The notes under the pieces were generated by a model. That model did no database searches. It worked only from the letters and a program-made list of their open reading frames with translations, and had not been told where the DNA came from. The position numbers and the translations under genes are program-made. From NCBI RefSeq assembly GCF_004114915.1, contig NZ_CP022219.1:1580501-1644500 (forward strand): a DNA stretch of 64,000 bases, given 5' to 3'. This DNA comes from Bradyrhizobium guangxiense (GTDB lineage Bacteria > Pseudomonadota > Alphaproteobacteria > Rhizobiales > Xanthobacteraceae). Shown in pieces: positions 1 to 7,836 of the stretch. How positions within the stretch are numbered: the stretch's first letter is position 1; each line of letters opens with the position of its first letter.

Positions 1-642
1 GCTGTAGATGGACGCCGAGCTCTCGACGGTCTCGCTGATCGCCTTGAACCCGACCCAGCAGCCGGAGAAGCGCGATAGCGCGAAGCCGTAGAGGCCGAGA
101 TCAAGATAGTCCTGCAGCGTTGCGGGATTGATCACGGGGATCAGCGCCGCCGCGAACACCTGCTCGCTCTGATGCGCCAGCGTCGAGGACTGGCAGCCGT
201 GATCGTCGCCGGCAAGCGCCAGCACGCCGCCGTTGCGCGAGGTGCCGGCGGCGTTGGCATGCTTGAGTGCGTCGACCGAGCGGTCGACGCCCGGGCCCTT
301 GCCGTACCAGATGCCGAACACGCCATCGACCTTGGCGCCGGGAAACAGGCCGACCTGCTGGCTGCCCCAGACCGCGGTCGCCGCCAGGTCCTCGTTCAGG
401 CCGGGAACGAAGGCGATGTCGTGCTGCGCGAGGTGCGACTTCGCCCGCCACAGCGCGTGGTCGTACATGCCGAGCGGGGAACCGCGATAGCCCGAGATGA
501 CCCCGCCGGTATTGAGTCCCTGCAGCCGGTCACGCTCGCGCTGCAGCATGGGCAATCGAACCAGGGCCTGCGTGCCGGACAGGAAGATCCGCTTCGATTC
601 GAGCCGGTATTTGTCGTCCAGCTCGACCTGCAACAACGTCAT
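1..642 (-). CDS. Indolepyruvate ferredoxin oxidoreductase-type enzyme, N-terminal part (cut by window edge)
   Basis: The reverse strand reads from an ATG at 642 (MTLLQVELDDKYRLES) without a stop to the window edge, giving 214 residues. Recognisable pieces are the thiamine-pyrophosphate-enzyme N-terminal region with GVISGYRGSPLGMYD, the stretch LNEDLAATAVWGSQQ and the segment FGIWYGKGPGVDRS, followed by ALAGDDHGCQSS. These match the large fused indolepyruvate:ferredoxin oxidoreductases of about 1150 aa found in alpha- and betaproteobacteria, which decarboxylate aryl- or branched 2-oxo acids to acyl-CoA. The catalytic C-terminal regions lie outside the window, so substrate specificity cannot be judged. 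It is divergent to the next gene. The identity is from recalled family motifs; the start is well placed because homologues begin close to this sequence. Confidence 0.85.
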   Translation of the reverse strand, partial: MTLLQVELDDKYRLESKRIFLSGTQALVRLPMLQRERDRLQGLNTGGVISGYRGSPLGMYDHALWRAKSHLAQHDIAFVPGLNEDLAATAVWGSQQVGLFPGAKVDGVFGIWYGKGPGVDRSVDALKHANAAGTSRNGGVLALAGDDHGCQSSTLAHQSEQVFAAALIPVINPATLQDYLDLGLYGFALSRFSGCWVGFKAISETVESSASIYS

Positions 643-805
643 TCGGGAGTCCTCGTCTTTCGTACGGTGGGAGGTTTGCGCTGCGGGAGGGATCGCGGCG
701 GCGCGACGCGAATTGTGACAGTCAAAGGCATGGGCCAGCGAAGTCAATATCGCTGGCCGCATCCGTGGCGCTCCTGCTAGTCATGGCTTGCCTGCGGAGG
801 ACATC

Positions 806-1759
806 ATGGCTGCAAACGCATTCGACACCAAAATCACGGAGACAGCCGAGGCCCTGATCGGACCATGGCGCCAGCCCCGTCAGATGCTGCAAGCGCAAAC
901 CTACGACGCGCACGCATCCATCCACGATGACGCCACCGCGCAGAAGCTCGGCTTCAAGGGCGGCACCATCGAGGGCCCGACCCATTTTAGCCAGTTCGCT
1001 CCGCTCGGTGCGCGCCTGTGGGGTCACGCCTGGTTCGAGAGCGGCTGCCTGTCCGCGCACTACCGCAGCGTCTGCTATGAGGGCGAGGAAGTGCAGGCGA
1101 TCCTGTCGAAGCCGCTGCCGGGGACAAGCCAGTGCCAGATCCAGATGGTGAAGCGCGACGGCACCGAGGTGCTGCGCGGCACCGCCTCCGTCGGTGAGCC
1201 CCATGCGGCGACAGCGCTGGAGGCCCGTCTTGCCGAGCTCAAGCCGCTCACCGACCCCGTGATCCTGCGCGACGTCAAGGTGGCGCAGACCGGCAAGCGG
1301 CAGGCGGTGCGCATGGCGTTCGACCAGACCATGGGCGACCTCTATCCGTTCTCCCTTTGGCAGAAGCTCGCCGTCATCACCGAGAACTCGCCCTATTACT
1401 CAGCCGCGGACAATCCGTGGGGCAAGCCCATCATCCCGATAGAGATGCTAAGCGTGCTGTTTCAGTACCGCTCTAAGGACGATCCGCTGCCGGCCAAGGG
1501 CCCGGCCGTTGGCCTGTTTGCCGACCAGGAGATCCGCCTGGTGAAGGGACCGCTCTTCGTCGACGAGGAATACGAGATCGAGCGCGAGGTGGTCGCGCTC
1601 TCCGGCAGCCGGCGCACCGAAAGCGCCTGGGCCAAGACGCGCGCGTTCGACAAGACGGGCACGGTGGTGGCGACCATGCTGCTCAACATGGCGACGCTGA
1701 AGGACTCGTATGCGCCGTATGAGGAGGAGTATCGGCGGCTGTATGGGGCAGGGCGGTAG
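806..1759 (+). CDS. Double-hotdog (MaoC-like) acyl-CoA dehydratase/thioesterase-type protein
   Basis: The protein has 317 aa. I chose ATG 806 over an upstream TTG at 788 because CGGAGG at 795-800 sits five bases before it. Two hotdog-like halves are visible. The N-terminal half contains GGTIEGPTHFSQFAPLG, resembling the hydratase region of MaoC-type folds. The C-terminal half carries a second beta-rich stretch, with EIRLVKGPLFVDEEYEIE followed by an alternating hydrophobic pattern. There is no signal peptide or membrane helix. The fold suggests a cytoplasmic enzyme acting on acyl-CoA or another thioester, but neither half shows a catalytic signature clear enough to name a reaction. It is divergently oriented from the keto-acid oxidoreductase at the left edge, so a shared role in carboxylic-acid catabolism is possible; that is inference only. 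Confidence 0.6.
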   Translation: MAANAFDTKITETAEALIGPWRQPRQMLQAQTYDAHASIHDDATAQKLGFKGGTIEGPTHFSQFAPLGARLWGHAWFESGCLSAHYRSVCYEGEEVQAILSKPLPGTSQCQIQMVKRDGTEVLRGTASVGEPHAATALEARLAELKPLTDPVILRDVKVAQTGKRQAVRMAFDQTMGDLYPFSLWQKLAVITENSPYYSAADNPWGKPIIPIEMLSVLFQYRSKDDPLPAKGPAVGLFADQEIRLVKGPLFVDEEYEIEREVVALSGSRRTESAWAKTRAFDKTGTVVATMLLNMATLKDSYAPYEEEYRRLYGAGR

Positions 1760-1766
1760 TCTCCTC

Positions 1767-1869
1767 GTCATTCCGGGGCGACGCGAAGCGTCGAGCCCGG
1801 AATCCATGGCGCGGCAGAGTCCGCGGTGAAATGGATTCCGGGCTCGCGCTACGCGCGCCCCGGAATGAC
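1767..1869. repeat. Intergenic palindromic repeat (family A, 'cattccggggcg')
   Basis: Two inverted arms (1767-1807 and 1831-1869) share ATTCCGGGCTCG-type and CCCGGAATGAC-type ends around a short centre, so the transcript could fold into a long hairpin. Repeats of this kind are widespread between genes in Bradyrhizobium. Short frames running through it on either strand are artefacts. It lies directly after the hotdog gene and may also end its transcript. Confidence 0.75.
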
Positions 1870-2062
1870 GGCGGAAGCCGCTTATCCTTTAAGCAAATGC
1901 ACGTCGCAAAGCCGCCGCACAGGGAATGAGCAGACGCCGATCGCCGGCGTAACCTTCTGACGCGACAACAAATTCCTTCGCCGCCCGCCCGCCATCGCAA
2001 TTGTACACAATGGCACGGCGCTTGCAGAACTCTTGGCACAGTTCTCGCGAGGGGCGGGCGTC

Positions 2063-2761
2063 ATGCTGGACTTGAGCAAGCCGACAATGGGCGTCATCAG
2101 CGCCGAGCCCGAGCCGATCAAGCTCGACTGGTCCGCCACCGCGCTTCTGATCATCGACATGCAGCGCGACTTCATGGAGCCCGGCGGCTTTGGCGAGACG
2201 TTGGGCAACGACGTCAGCCAGCTTGCGCGCGCGGTGAAGCCGATCGGTGCGGTGCTGACGGCCGCGCGCGACACCGGCATGCTGGTGATCCATACCCGCG
2301 AGGGCCATCTGCCCGATCTCTCCGATGCGCCGCCGGCGAAGATCGAGCGCGGCGCGCCGAGCCTTCGCATCGGCGATCCCGGCCCGATGGGCCGCATTCT
2401 CATCCGCGGCGAAGCCGGGCACGACATCATCTCCGAGCTCTATCCGCTCGACAGCGAGATCGTGATCGACAAGCCAGGCAAGGGGGCGTTCTACGCCACC
2501 GAGCTCGGCGACGTCCTGGAGAAATACGGCATCGAGAATTTGCTGGTGTGCGGCGTCACCACCGAAGTGTGCGTCAACACCACCGTGCGCGAGGCCAACG
2601 ACCGCGGCTACCGCTGCGTCGTCATGTCGGACGGCTGCGCGTCCTATTTCCCCGAGTTTCACGAGATGGGCCTGAAGATGATCAAGGCCCAGGGCGGCAT
2701 CTTCGGCTGGGTCGCGGATTCAGCCGCAGTTCTGGAGGCAATGAAGGTTTCGACCACATAG
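2063..2761 (+). CDS. Isochorismatase-family cysteine hydrolase (amidohydrolase type)
   Basis: The 232-aa protein has the cysteine-hydrolase triad. Asp32 lies in [10 protein letters not shown], Lys137 in [10 protein letters not shown] and the nucleophile Cys170 in [12 protein letters not shown]. Start ATG 2063 follows GAGGGGCGGG; a longer frame from 2033 has no ribosome-binding site. The family includes isochorismatase, N-carbamoylsarcosine amidase, ureidoacrylate and biuret amidohydrolases. The stop is only ten bases before a nucleobase-type permease gene, so the two almost certainly form one transcript. That pairing argues for hydrolysis of a carbamoyl or ureido compound derived from a purine, pyrimidine, hydantoin or s-triazine rather than for isochorismate chemistry. 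The exact substrate cannot be read from the sequence. Confidence 0.8.
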   Translation: MLDLSKPTMGVISAEPEPIKLDWSATALLIIDMQRDFMEPGGFGETLGNDVSQLARAVKPIGAVLTAARDTGMLVIHTREGHLPDLSDAPPAKIERGAPSLRIGDPGPMGRILIRGEAGHDIISELYPLDSEIVIDKPGKGAFYATELGDVLEKYGIENLLVCGVTTEVCVNTTVREANDRGYRCVVMSDGCASYFPEFHEMGLKMIKAQGGIFGWVADSAAVLEAMKVSTT

Positions 2762-2771
2762 GGGTGTTATC

Positions 2772-4439
2772 ATGAGCACATTGACGGGGACGGCCGGCAG
2801 TTCTGATCTGAATAAGTCCGCTTTTAAGCCGGCATTATGGACATCGGGCGACTGGAACGCGTTTTTCGGCTTCGGCACCAACATCCTCGTCAACATGCTG
2901 GTGCTCACGGGTCTCCTGCGCTTCGTCTTGAAGATGCCTGACAGCCTGGTGTTCGGCCGTATCCTGCCCGCGCTCGGGCTGATGATGTGCCTCTCGACCT
3001 TCTATTACGCCTATCTCGCCTATCGCCTCGCCCAGAAGACCGGGCGCAGCGATGTCTGCGCGCTGCCTTCGGGCGTCAGCGTGCCGCACATGTTCATCGT
3101 CACCTTCGTGATCATGCTGCCGATCACCCTCAAGACCGGTGATCCGCTCAAGGGATGGTCGGCGGGCCTGGTCTGGGTGTTCTTCCAGAGCTTCATCCTG
3201 ATGATCGGCGGCTTCATCGCGCCGTTCATCCGCAAGATCACGCCGCGCGCGGCGCTGCTCGGCACGCTTGCGGGTGTCTCCGTCACCTTCATCTCGATGC
3301 GGCCGGCGCTGGAAATGTACATGACGCCGCAGATCGGACTGGTCTGCTTCGCCATCATCCTGGTGAGCTGGTTCGGCGGCGTGAAATATCCGCGCGGCAT
3401 TCCTGCAGGCCTCATCGCCATCGCTGCCGGCATGATCATCGCCTGGGGGTCGAACCTGTTCGGGCTTGGCCTCGGCGGCTTGAGTCTCAAAGGCGTCGGC
3501 GCAGCGTTTGCCAATTTCGGCTTCTCGGTGCCGCTTCCCGCCGTGGGCTACGTCTTCTCCGGCTTCGAATTCCTCGGCATCATTCTCGTTACCGCCATTC
3601 CGTTCGGCATCTACGACCTCGTCGAGGCCATGGACAATGTCGAGAGCGCGGAAGCGGCCGGCGACGAATATCCCACCACGCGCGTGCTCACCGCCGACGG
3701 CGTCGTCAGCCTGATCGGCTGCCTGATGGGCAATCCCTTCATCAACGCCGTCTATATCGGCCATCCCGGCTGGAAGGCGATGGGCGGGCGCATCGGTTAC
3801 TCCGCGGCAACCGGCATCATGGTGATCGTGCTGGCCTGGTTCGGCATCATCTCGGTGCTGCTGGCCCTCGTGCCCGTGGTCGCGATCTCGCCGATCCTGC
3901 TCTACATCGGCATGCTAATCGGCGCTCAGGCGTTTCAGACCACGCCGGTCAAGCACGCACCTGCGATCGTGCTGGCGCTGACGCCGCACCTCGCCGCCTG
4001 GGCCAAGCTGCAGATCGACACCATGCTCGGCTCCACCATGAATGCGGCGGCAGCCGTCGGCGGCATGGCCGCCGACAAGGCCGACGCGGTGAAGGCCGCC
4101 GCGATCGCCGCGCTGCCGCAGCAGGGCGTATTCTACCACGGCCTGGAGGTGATGGGCGGCGGCTCCATCCTCGGTGGCCTCATCCTGGGCGCGATCGGGG
4201 TGTTCATCATCGAGCGCGATTTCGAGAAGGCCTCGGCCTTTGCCCTGGTCGGTGCCGTGCTCACCTATTTCGGCTTCATGCATGGCGAGGCTGTCGGCAT
4301 CGGCGGCGGATTTGGCGTCACGCCCGCCGTCGCGCTGGCCTATGCCGCGATGGCTGCCGGCCTGTTCGCGGCCAGCAAGCTCGGCACCGGCGAACACTAC
4401 GCCGCGCATCCGGAGATGTCGGCCGCGCCGGCGGAATAG
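2772..4439 (+). CDS. Nucleobase/xanthine-uracil-type permease (NCS2-like), inner membrane
   Basis: This 555-aa membrane protein has about twelve hydrophobic helices and begins with a soluble N-terminus of about 30 residues. Helix-loop features such as FGFGTNILVNMLVL, the Asn/Gly-rich GCLMGNPFINAVYIG and EAVGIGGGFGVTP recall the NCS2 and AzgA-like uracil/xanthine permeases, though the match is distant. An Ala/Lys-rich insertion near residues 415-455 separates the last helices. It follows the cysteine hydrolase after ten bases and is presumably co-transcribed. The simplest reading is an importer for the amide or ureide that the hydrolase opens. A strong hairpin at 4464-4485 follows the stop codon. 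Confidence 0.75.
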   Translation: MSTLTGTAGSSDLNKSAFKPALWTSGDWNAFFGFGTNILVNMLVLTGLLRFVLKMPDSLVFGRILPALGLMMCLSTFYYAYLAYRLAQKTGRSDVCALPSGVSVPHMFIVTFVIMLPITLKTGDPLKGWSAGLVWVFFQSFILMIGGFIAPFIRKITPRAALLGTLAGVSVTFISMRPALEMYMTPQIGLVCFAIILVSWFGGVKYPRGIPAGLIAIAAGMIIAWGSNLFGLGLGGLSLKGVGAAFANFGFSVPLPAVGYVFSGFEFLGIILVTAIPFGIYDLVEAMDNVESAEAAGDEYPTTRVLTADGVVSLIGCLMGNPFINAVYIGHPGWKAMGGRIGYSAATGIMVIVLAWFGIISVLLALVPVVAISPILLYIGMLIGAQAFQTTPVKHAPAIVLALTPHLAAWAKLQIDTMLGSTMNAAAAVGGMAADKADAVKAAAIAALPQQGVFYHGLEVMGGGSILGGLILGAIGVFIIERDFEKASAFALVGAVLTYFGFMHGEAVGIGGGFGVTPAVALAYAAMAAGLFAASKLGTGEHYAAHPEMSAAPAE

Positions 4440-4463
4440 GCAATAGCCTGGGACTTCAGCGAT

Positions 4464-4485
4464 GCGGCCGGCCTGTGCCGGCCGC
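4464..4485 (+). terminator. Hairpin terminator between converging permease and soxA
   Basis: A perfect 9-bp stem, GCGGCCGGC / GCCGGCCGC, closes a CTGT loop and is followed by TTTCGTCT. It sits 24 bases after the permease stop and 8 bases beyond the soxA stop on the opposite strand, so it could serve both directions. The T-run is short. Confidence 0.65.
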
Positions 4486-4492
4486 TTTCGTC

Positions 4493-5272
4493 TCAGGGCC
4501 GCACTGCCGGCGTCTCCATCGGAAGGCCGTGCGCCCGCGACATCAGATAGAGCTCGAGCGCGACCAGCTCGGGCGAGCCGTAATCATAGGCCTGGGCGCG
4601 CACGCCGCTCATGCAGCTGCGTAGGCGCCGCTGGAGCGAACCCAGCGTCTGCCATTCCAGGCGGTAGAGCGGATAGCCGGTCGGCTGTCCCTGCGTGATC
4701 GGCGCACCCGCGAGGCGCTTGTCGAAATTGTCGTCGTGACAATTGGTGCAGGCGAGGTTGAGCTGGCCCTCGCGCTGCATGAAGAGGTCGCGGCCTTGCT
4801 CGACGAACGGTCTTACCTGCGGATCGTCGCCAGCGGTGATCGGAAAGCCGCGCGACTGGTGCGCGATGTAAGCCGAGAGCGCCAGGAGGTCGCGGCTCTC
4901 GTAAGGCAGCGGCGCTGCCTGCTGATGATCGGCTCGGCAGAGATTGATGCGCTGATCGAGCGTAACGGGGCGCCCCAGCGCCTTGTCGAAGGCGGGATAA
5001 CGTGCCGCGATGCCCTTCATGCTGCTGCGGGCATCGCCATGGCAATCCGCGCAGGCCTTCTCCGTGCTGCCGGTTTTCCTGCCCCACAGCTGCTCGCCAT
5101 CGAGCACGAACAGCATGCCTGGGTTGGAGGTGTCGTCGTCCTGCATCGCGCGCGTGTCGGGCCCCATGAAGGAATAGCCGGACCGGCGCGCACCGGGCGG
5201 GATTTCACCGGCGAGCAGGGCAGGGGCCGCGGCGAACAGGGCCGCCGCTGCTATCGCGCGCCAAACGCTCAT
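4493..5272 (-). CDS. soxA: SoxA, dihaem c-type cytochrome subunit
   Basis: The 259-aa precursor begins at ATG 5272, which overlaps the soxZ stop (ATGA). A signal peptide, hydrophobic from about residue 5 and cleaved near Ala21, sends it to the periplasm. Two haem c sites are visible, CADCH at 74-78 and CTNCH at 175-179, with the lone Cys112 between them and the conserved Cys220 in RSCMSG, which carries the catalytic persulfide ligand in SoxA proteins. SoxAX normally joins thiosulfate to the carrier cysteine of SoxYZ. It is the last gene of the leftward cluster. The enzyme looks complete, but soxB and soxCD, which normally finish the cycle, are not in this window. Confidence 0.9.
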   Translation of the reverse strand: MSVWRAIAAAALFAAAPALLAGEIPPGARRSGYSFMGPDTRAMQDDDTSNPGMLFVLDGEQLWGRKTGSTEKACADCHGDARSSMKGIAARYPAFDKALGRPVTLDQRINLCRADHQQAAPLPYESRDLLALSAYIAHQSRGFPITAGDDPQVRPFVEQGRDLFMQREGQLNLACTNCHDDNFDKRLAGAPITQGQPTGYPLYRLEWQTLGSLQRRLRSCMSGVRAQAYDYGSPELVALELYLMSRAHGLPMETPAVRP

Positions 5273-5586
5273 TCGACCGTGATCGATGCCGACGCAGTTG
5301 ACGAATAGCCGTTGTCGCCGATCCACTCGAACTCGAACTTGCCGCTTTCCTTGGCGACCGTGAAGAATGACAGATAAGGATTAGCCGCGATGGCAGGGAA
5401 GAGATCGGCGCGAAAGATCTCGGCGCCGTTGTAGCGGCAGGGGAAGCTCGTGATGATGTCGCGTGGCACGAGCTTGCCGTCCGCGGTGTGGCGGAACCCT
5501 GTTTCCATGATGTGCGAGGTCAGCGCGCGGATCTCGATGACGTCGCCGCGCCTGGCCTTGGCGGGAACATTGATGAGCGCGGCCAT
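5269..5586 (-). CDS. soxZ: SoxZ, partner of the sulfur carrier SoxY
   Basis: This 105-aa protein starts at ATG 5586, overlapping the soxY stop by four bases (ATGA), and its own stop overlaps the soxA start in the same way. Family features are the N-terminal KARRGDVIEIRAL, the phrase HIMETGFR and a C-terminal immunoglobulin-like strand pattern ending in SASITVE. SoxZ has no signal of its own; the SoxYZ heterodimer is exported with the Tat signal of SoxY. The tight overlaps point to translational coupling across soxY-Z-A. Confidence 0.92.
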   Translation of the reverse strand: MAALINVPAKARRGDVIEIRALTSHIMETGFRHTADGKLVPRDIITSFPCRYNGAEIFRADLFPAIAANPYLSFFTVAKESGKFEFEWIGDNGYSSTASASITVE

Positions 5587-6053
5587 CAGTTCATCTCCTC
5601 GGTGCATGCGGCCAGCGTCACGACGATTTCGGCGGAAACCTGCCAGAACGTGTCGTCGGACAGGCGCGCGATCGCGACCACCTTCTGGGTGTCGGCGAGC
5701 CGGATCCGAGTCGAGACCTGAGGGCGGCCGGACGAGGGGCCGAGATAGAAATTGCCGATGTTCGGCTGCGGGTTCTTCTCGTTGAAGACGTGGATGCTCT
5801 TGACGTGGTCGTCAGCCGTCATCGGGCTTGCAACGCTCACCGTCATCGGCACCGTATTGCCGTTCTCGACCAGCGGCGGAATGTCGAGCTTCACCCTGCC
5901 GGTGCGAACAGGTGCTTCGCCGACGAGGTTGCGGATCGCGCCATTGAGCATCGCCGGCGTTGCCTGAAGCGGACGCAAGGTGACGATAGGCAGCGTCCCG
6001 GCGGCAGTGACGCCAGCGGCGAGGCTCAGGAATTGTCGTCGCGTGGTTGGCAT
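5586..6053 (-). CDS. soxY: SoxY-related carrier with an AACTE C-terminal arm
   Basis: The 155-aa precursor begins at ATG 6053. A Tat signal (TTRRQFLSLAAG) opens the protein, with cleavage near Ala31, so it reaches the periplasm folded, probably with SoxZ. The body shows the SoxY pattern, including NPQPNIGNFYLGP. Classical SoxY ends in a flexible GGCGG arm whose cysteine carries the sulfur intermediate. Here the chain instead ends TLAACTEEMN, with Cys150 five residues from the end. From memory this resembles the 'SoxY-related AACIE arm' subfamily. I checked the codons at 5586-5640 and saw no frameshift that would restore GGCGG. The cysteine could still carry a substrate, but the chemistry may differ from thiosulfate oxidation. 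Confidence 0.85.
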   Translation of the reverse strand: MPTTRRQFLSLAAGVTAAGTLPIVTLRPLQATPAMLNGAIRNLVGEAPVRTGRVKLDIPPLVENGNTVPMTVSVASPMTADDHVKSIHVFNEKNPQPNIGNFYLGPSSGRPQVSTRIRLADTQKVVAIARLSDDTFWQVSAEIVVTLAACTEEMN

Positions 6054-6061
6054 GAACAGTC

Positions 6062-6514
6062 CTAGTCGCGAAGCGTTGCAAGAAAGGCCACAATGTCCTC
6101 GATCTCCCCGGCCGACAAGATCGGCTTGCCGGCAAAATTGCGTCCCACCCGCACGAGGCCGTCGTTGCGATAATAGGACGGCATGATGGTGTCCGCGTTG
6201 AATCGCGAGGCATCGACCAGTCGAAGCCGCAACTGGCTCACCATCCATCGGTTCCCGGCGCCGCTGAGATCGGGCGCGAGATCGCCTTGGAACCGCGTCT
6301 CCGGAAAGGGCCCGGAATGGCAGAGGATGCAGGTCGTCGTGCGCGCGAGCACCAGCGCGCGTCCGCGCGCGGCATCGCCGGGCGTGCCGGTGAGCGAGGC
6401 CGGAATGCCATCGTCGACGATCGTGTAGGGCACGAGCTCGTTCGCGCGCGCAGTGCAGGCGATCGCGAGAGTGGCACTGATCAGCGCAGCGATATGGATA
6501 GATGCCTTAGCCAA
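6062..6514 (-). CDS. soxX: SoxX, monohaem c-type cytochrome subunit
   Basis: Reading from a TTG at 6514, which overlaps the soxF stop, gives 150 aa with a plausible signal peptide ending TARA near residue 24. There is one haem c motif, CILCH, at 62-66 and a likely distal methionine in the phrase IMPSYY (Met111), both usual for SoxX. No ATG lies at a sensible place: the frame continues open upstream inside soxF, but only TTG 6514 leaves a normal signal peptide. The overlap suggests coupled translation with soxF. SoxX pairs with SoxA and passes electrons on to small cytochromes. The start is the uncertain point. Confidence 0.82.
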   Translation of the reverse strand: MAKASIHIAALISATLAIACTARANELVPYTIVDDGIPASLTGTPGDAARGRALVLARTTTCILCHSGPFPETRFQGDLAPDLSGAGNRWMVSQLRLRLVDASRFNADTIMPSYYRNDGLVRVGRNFAGKPILSAGEIEDIVAFLATLRD

Positions 6515-7781
6515 AGGTGTCCGCCGTGATGGTTTGAAACCAGCGTTCCGCCTCAGTCGCCTCGCGCATCCGCAGTTCGCGCGGCGCATCGACCGGACTG
6601 GTCGCACCGCCTTCGACCTCGGCGAAGATATCGCCTTTTGGCTGGTAATTGCCGGCGAGGGAGAAGCCGTAGTCGGGCGCGACAATGTTGTAGCAGACGC
6701 CGGTCAGCCGAGGCGATTCCGGCGCGCGGCCGGCGAGGAGATTCACGATGGCCGCCGCGCAAGCCTTGCCCTGTGCGCTCGCGGTTGCCGCGGATTTGGG
6801 AATGCTGCCGCCGAGGCAGGCATCGCCGATGACGTGGATGTTCTTGACGAGTTTCGATTCGAAGGTCACGGGATCGATCGGGCCCCAGCCGGTCGCATCC
6901 GCGGCGCCCGCGGTCTCGGCGATGCGTCCGGCACGTTGCTGCGGGATGATATTGGCAACATTGGGCGTGTAGTTGCCGAACTCGGTGATGATGGTTCTGG
7001 TCGCGGGATCGACCGACGTGACGCGGCCGCCTTGCGACAGCGCGATGCGCTCGATCATGTCGCCGTAGAGCTCCTTCCACGCCGTCTCGAACAGCCGCTG
7101 CTGGGAGAAACTATCCTTGGCATCGAGGATCAGAACTTTCGAGCGAGGCTTGTTCGTCTTCAGATAATGCGCGATCAGGCTGGCGCGCTCGTAAGGCGCC
7201 GGCGGGCAGCGCGAGGGATTGGCCGGGATGGCGATGGCGACCGTGCCGCCGTCTTCCATCGCCTCCAATTGCCGGCGCAGCAGCAAGGTCTGCGCGCCGG
7301 CCTTCCAGGCATGCGGCATCTTCTGCGCTGCGGCCTCGTCATAGCCGGGCAGGGCTTCAAGGTGAAAGTCGATGCCGGGCGAGAGCACGAGGCGATCGTA
7401 GGGCAGCGCAACGCCGTCGGCCGTCATAACGCTCCGTCGCTGCGGCTCGATCGTGGTCGCGGCCTGGGCGATCACGGTGATGCCAGCGGCGGCGATCTTG
7501 TCGTAGCCGAAATGTTGCGCTTCGATGTCGCGCAGGCCCGCGATCACCTCGTTGCTGAAGGGACACGAGGTGAAGATCGCGTTGGGCTCGATCAGGATGA
7601 TCTGCAAGTCTGCCTGCGCGCGCTTCAGCGCGCGGGCGCAAGCCGCGCCGCCAAAGCCGCCGCCGACCACGACGACACGTCCGGTGGATTGCGCACGCGT
7701 AATCGACGGCCGCGCTAGTGTCGCGGCCGTCAGGGTGATGCCGAACACGGCATTCCGCCGTGTCATCGGGCGCGTGGTCAT
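6507..7781 (-). CDS. soxF: SoxF/FccB-type flavoprotein (sulfide dehydrogenase flavoprotein subunit)
   Basis: The 424-aa protein has a Tat-type signal (TRRNAVFG, cleavage after about residue 31 at RAQ). An FAD-binding GxGxxG fold, VVVGGGFGGAACA, follows. Cysteines in TSCPFSN, RCPPAPYERAS and GVCYNIVAPDYG correspond to the conserved flavin-linked and redox-active cysteines of flavocytochrome c sulfide dehydrogenases, and the C-terminal FCSD region is present. Normally a cytochrome subunit (FccA or SoxE) takes the electrons; none is encoded here, so SoxX or SoxA might. ATG 7781 was chosen, but ATG 7790 and 7766 are possible because no clear ribosome-binding site decides it. The gene follows the molybdenum hydroxylase after 55 bases. 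Confidence 0.85.
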   Translation of the reverse strand: MTTRPMTRRNAVFGITLTAATLARPSITRAQSTGRVVVVGGGFGGAACARALKRAQADLQIILIEPNAIFTSCPFSNEVIAGLRDIEAQHFGYDKIAAAGITVIAQAATTIEPQRRSVMTADGVALPYDRLVLSPGIDFHLEALPGYDEAAAQKMPHAWKAGAQTLLLRRQLEAMEDGGTVAIAIPANPSRCPPAPYERASLIAHYLKTNKPRSKVLILDAKDSFSQQRLFETAWKELYGDMIERIALSQGGRVTSVDPATRTIITEFGNYTPNVANIIPQQRAGRIAETAGAADATGWGPIDPVTFESKLVKNIHVIGDACLGGSIPKSAATASAQGKACAAAIVNLLAGRAPESPRLTGVCYNIVAPDYGFSLAGNYQPKGDIFAEVEGGATSPVDAPRELRMREATEAERWFQTITADTFG

Positions 7782-7836
7782 CGAGCGCATCTGAAACGGC
7801 TGCGGCGGCAATTGCTCGCCGCCGCAGCATGTTGCC

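Noticed and set aside
1683..2039. A 118-codon minus-strand frame across the intergenic palindrome
   Set aside because: The translated sequence is the repeat itself; such frames are a known annotation artefact in Bradyrhizobium.
3155..4624. A 489-codon frame overlapping the permease in another frame
   Set aside because: Arg/His-rich shadow; the permease frame has the hydrophobic pattern and ribosome-binding site.
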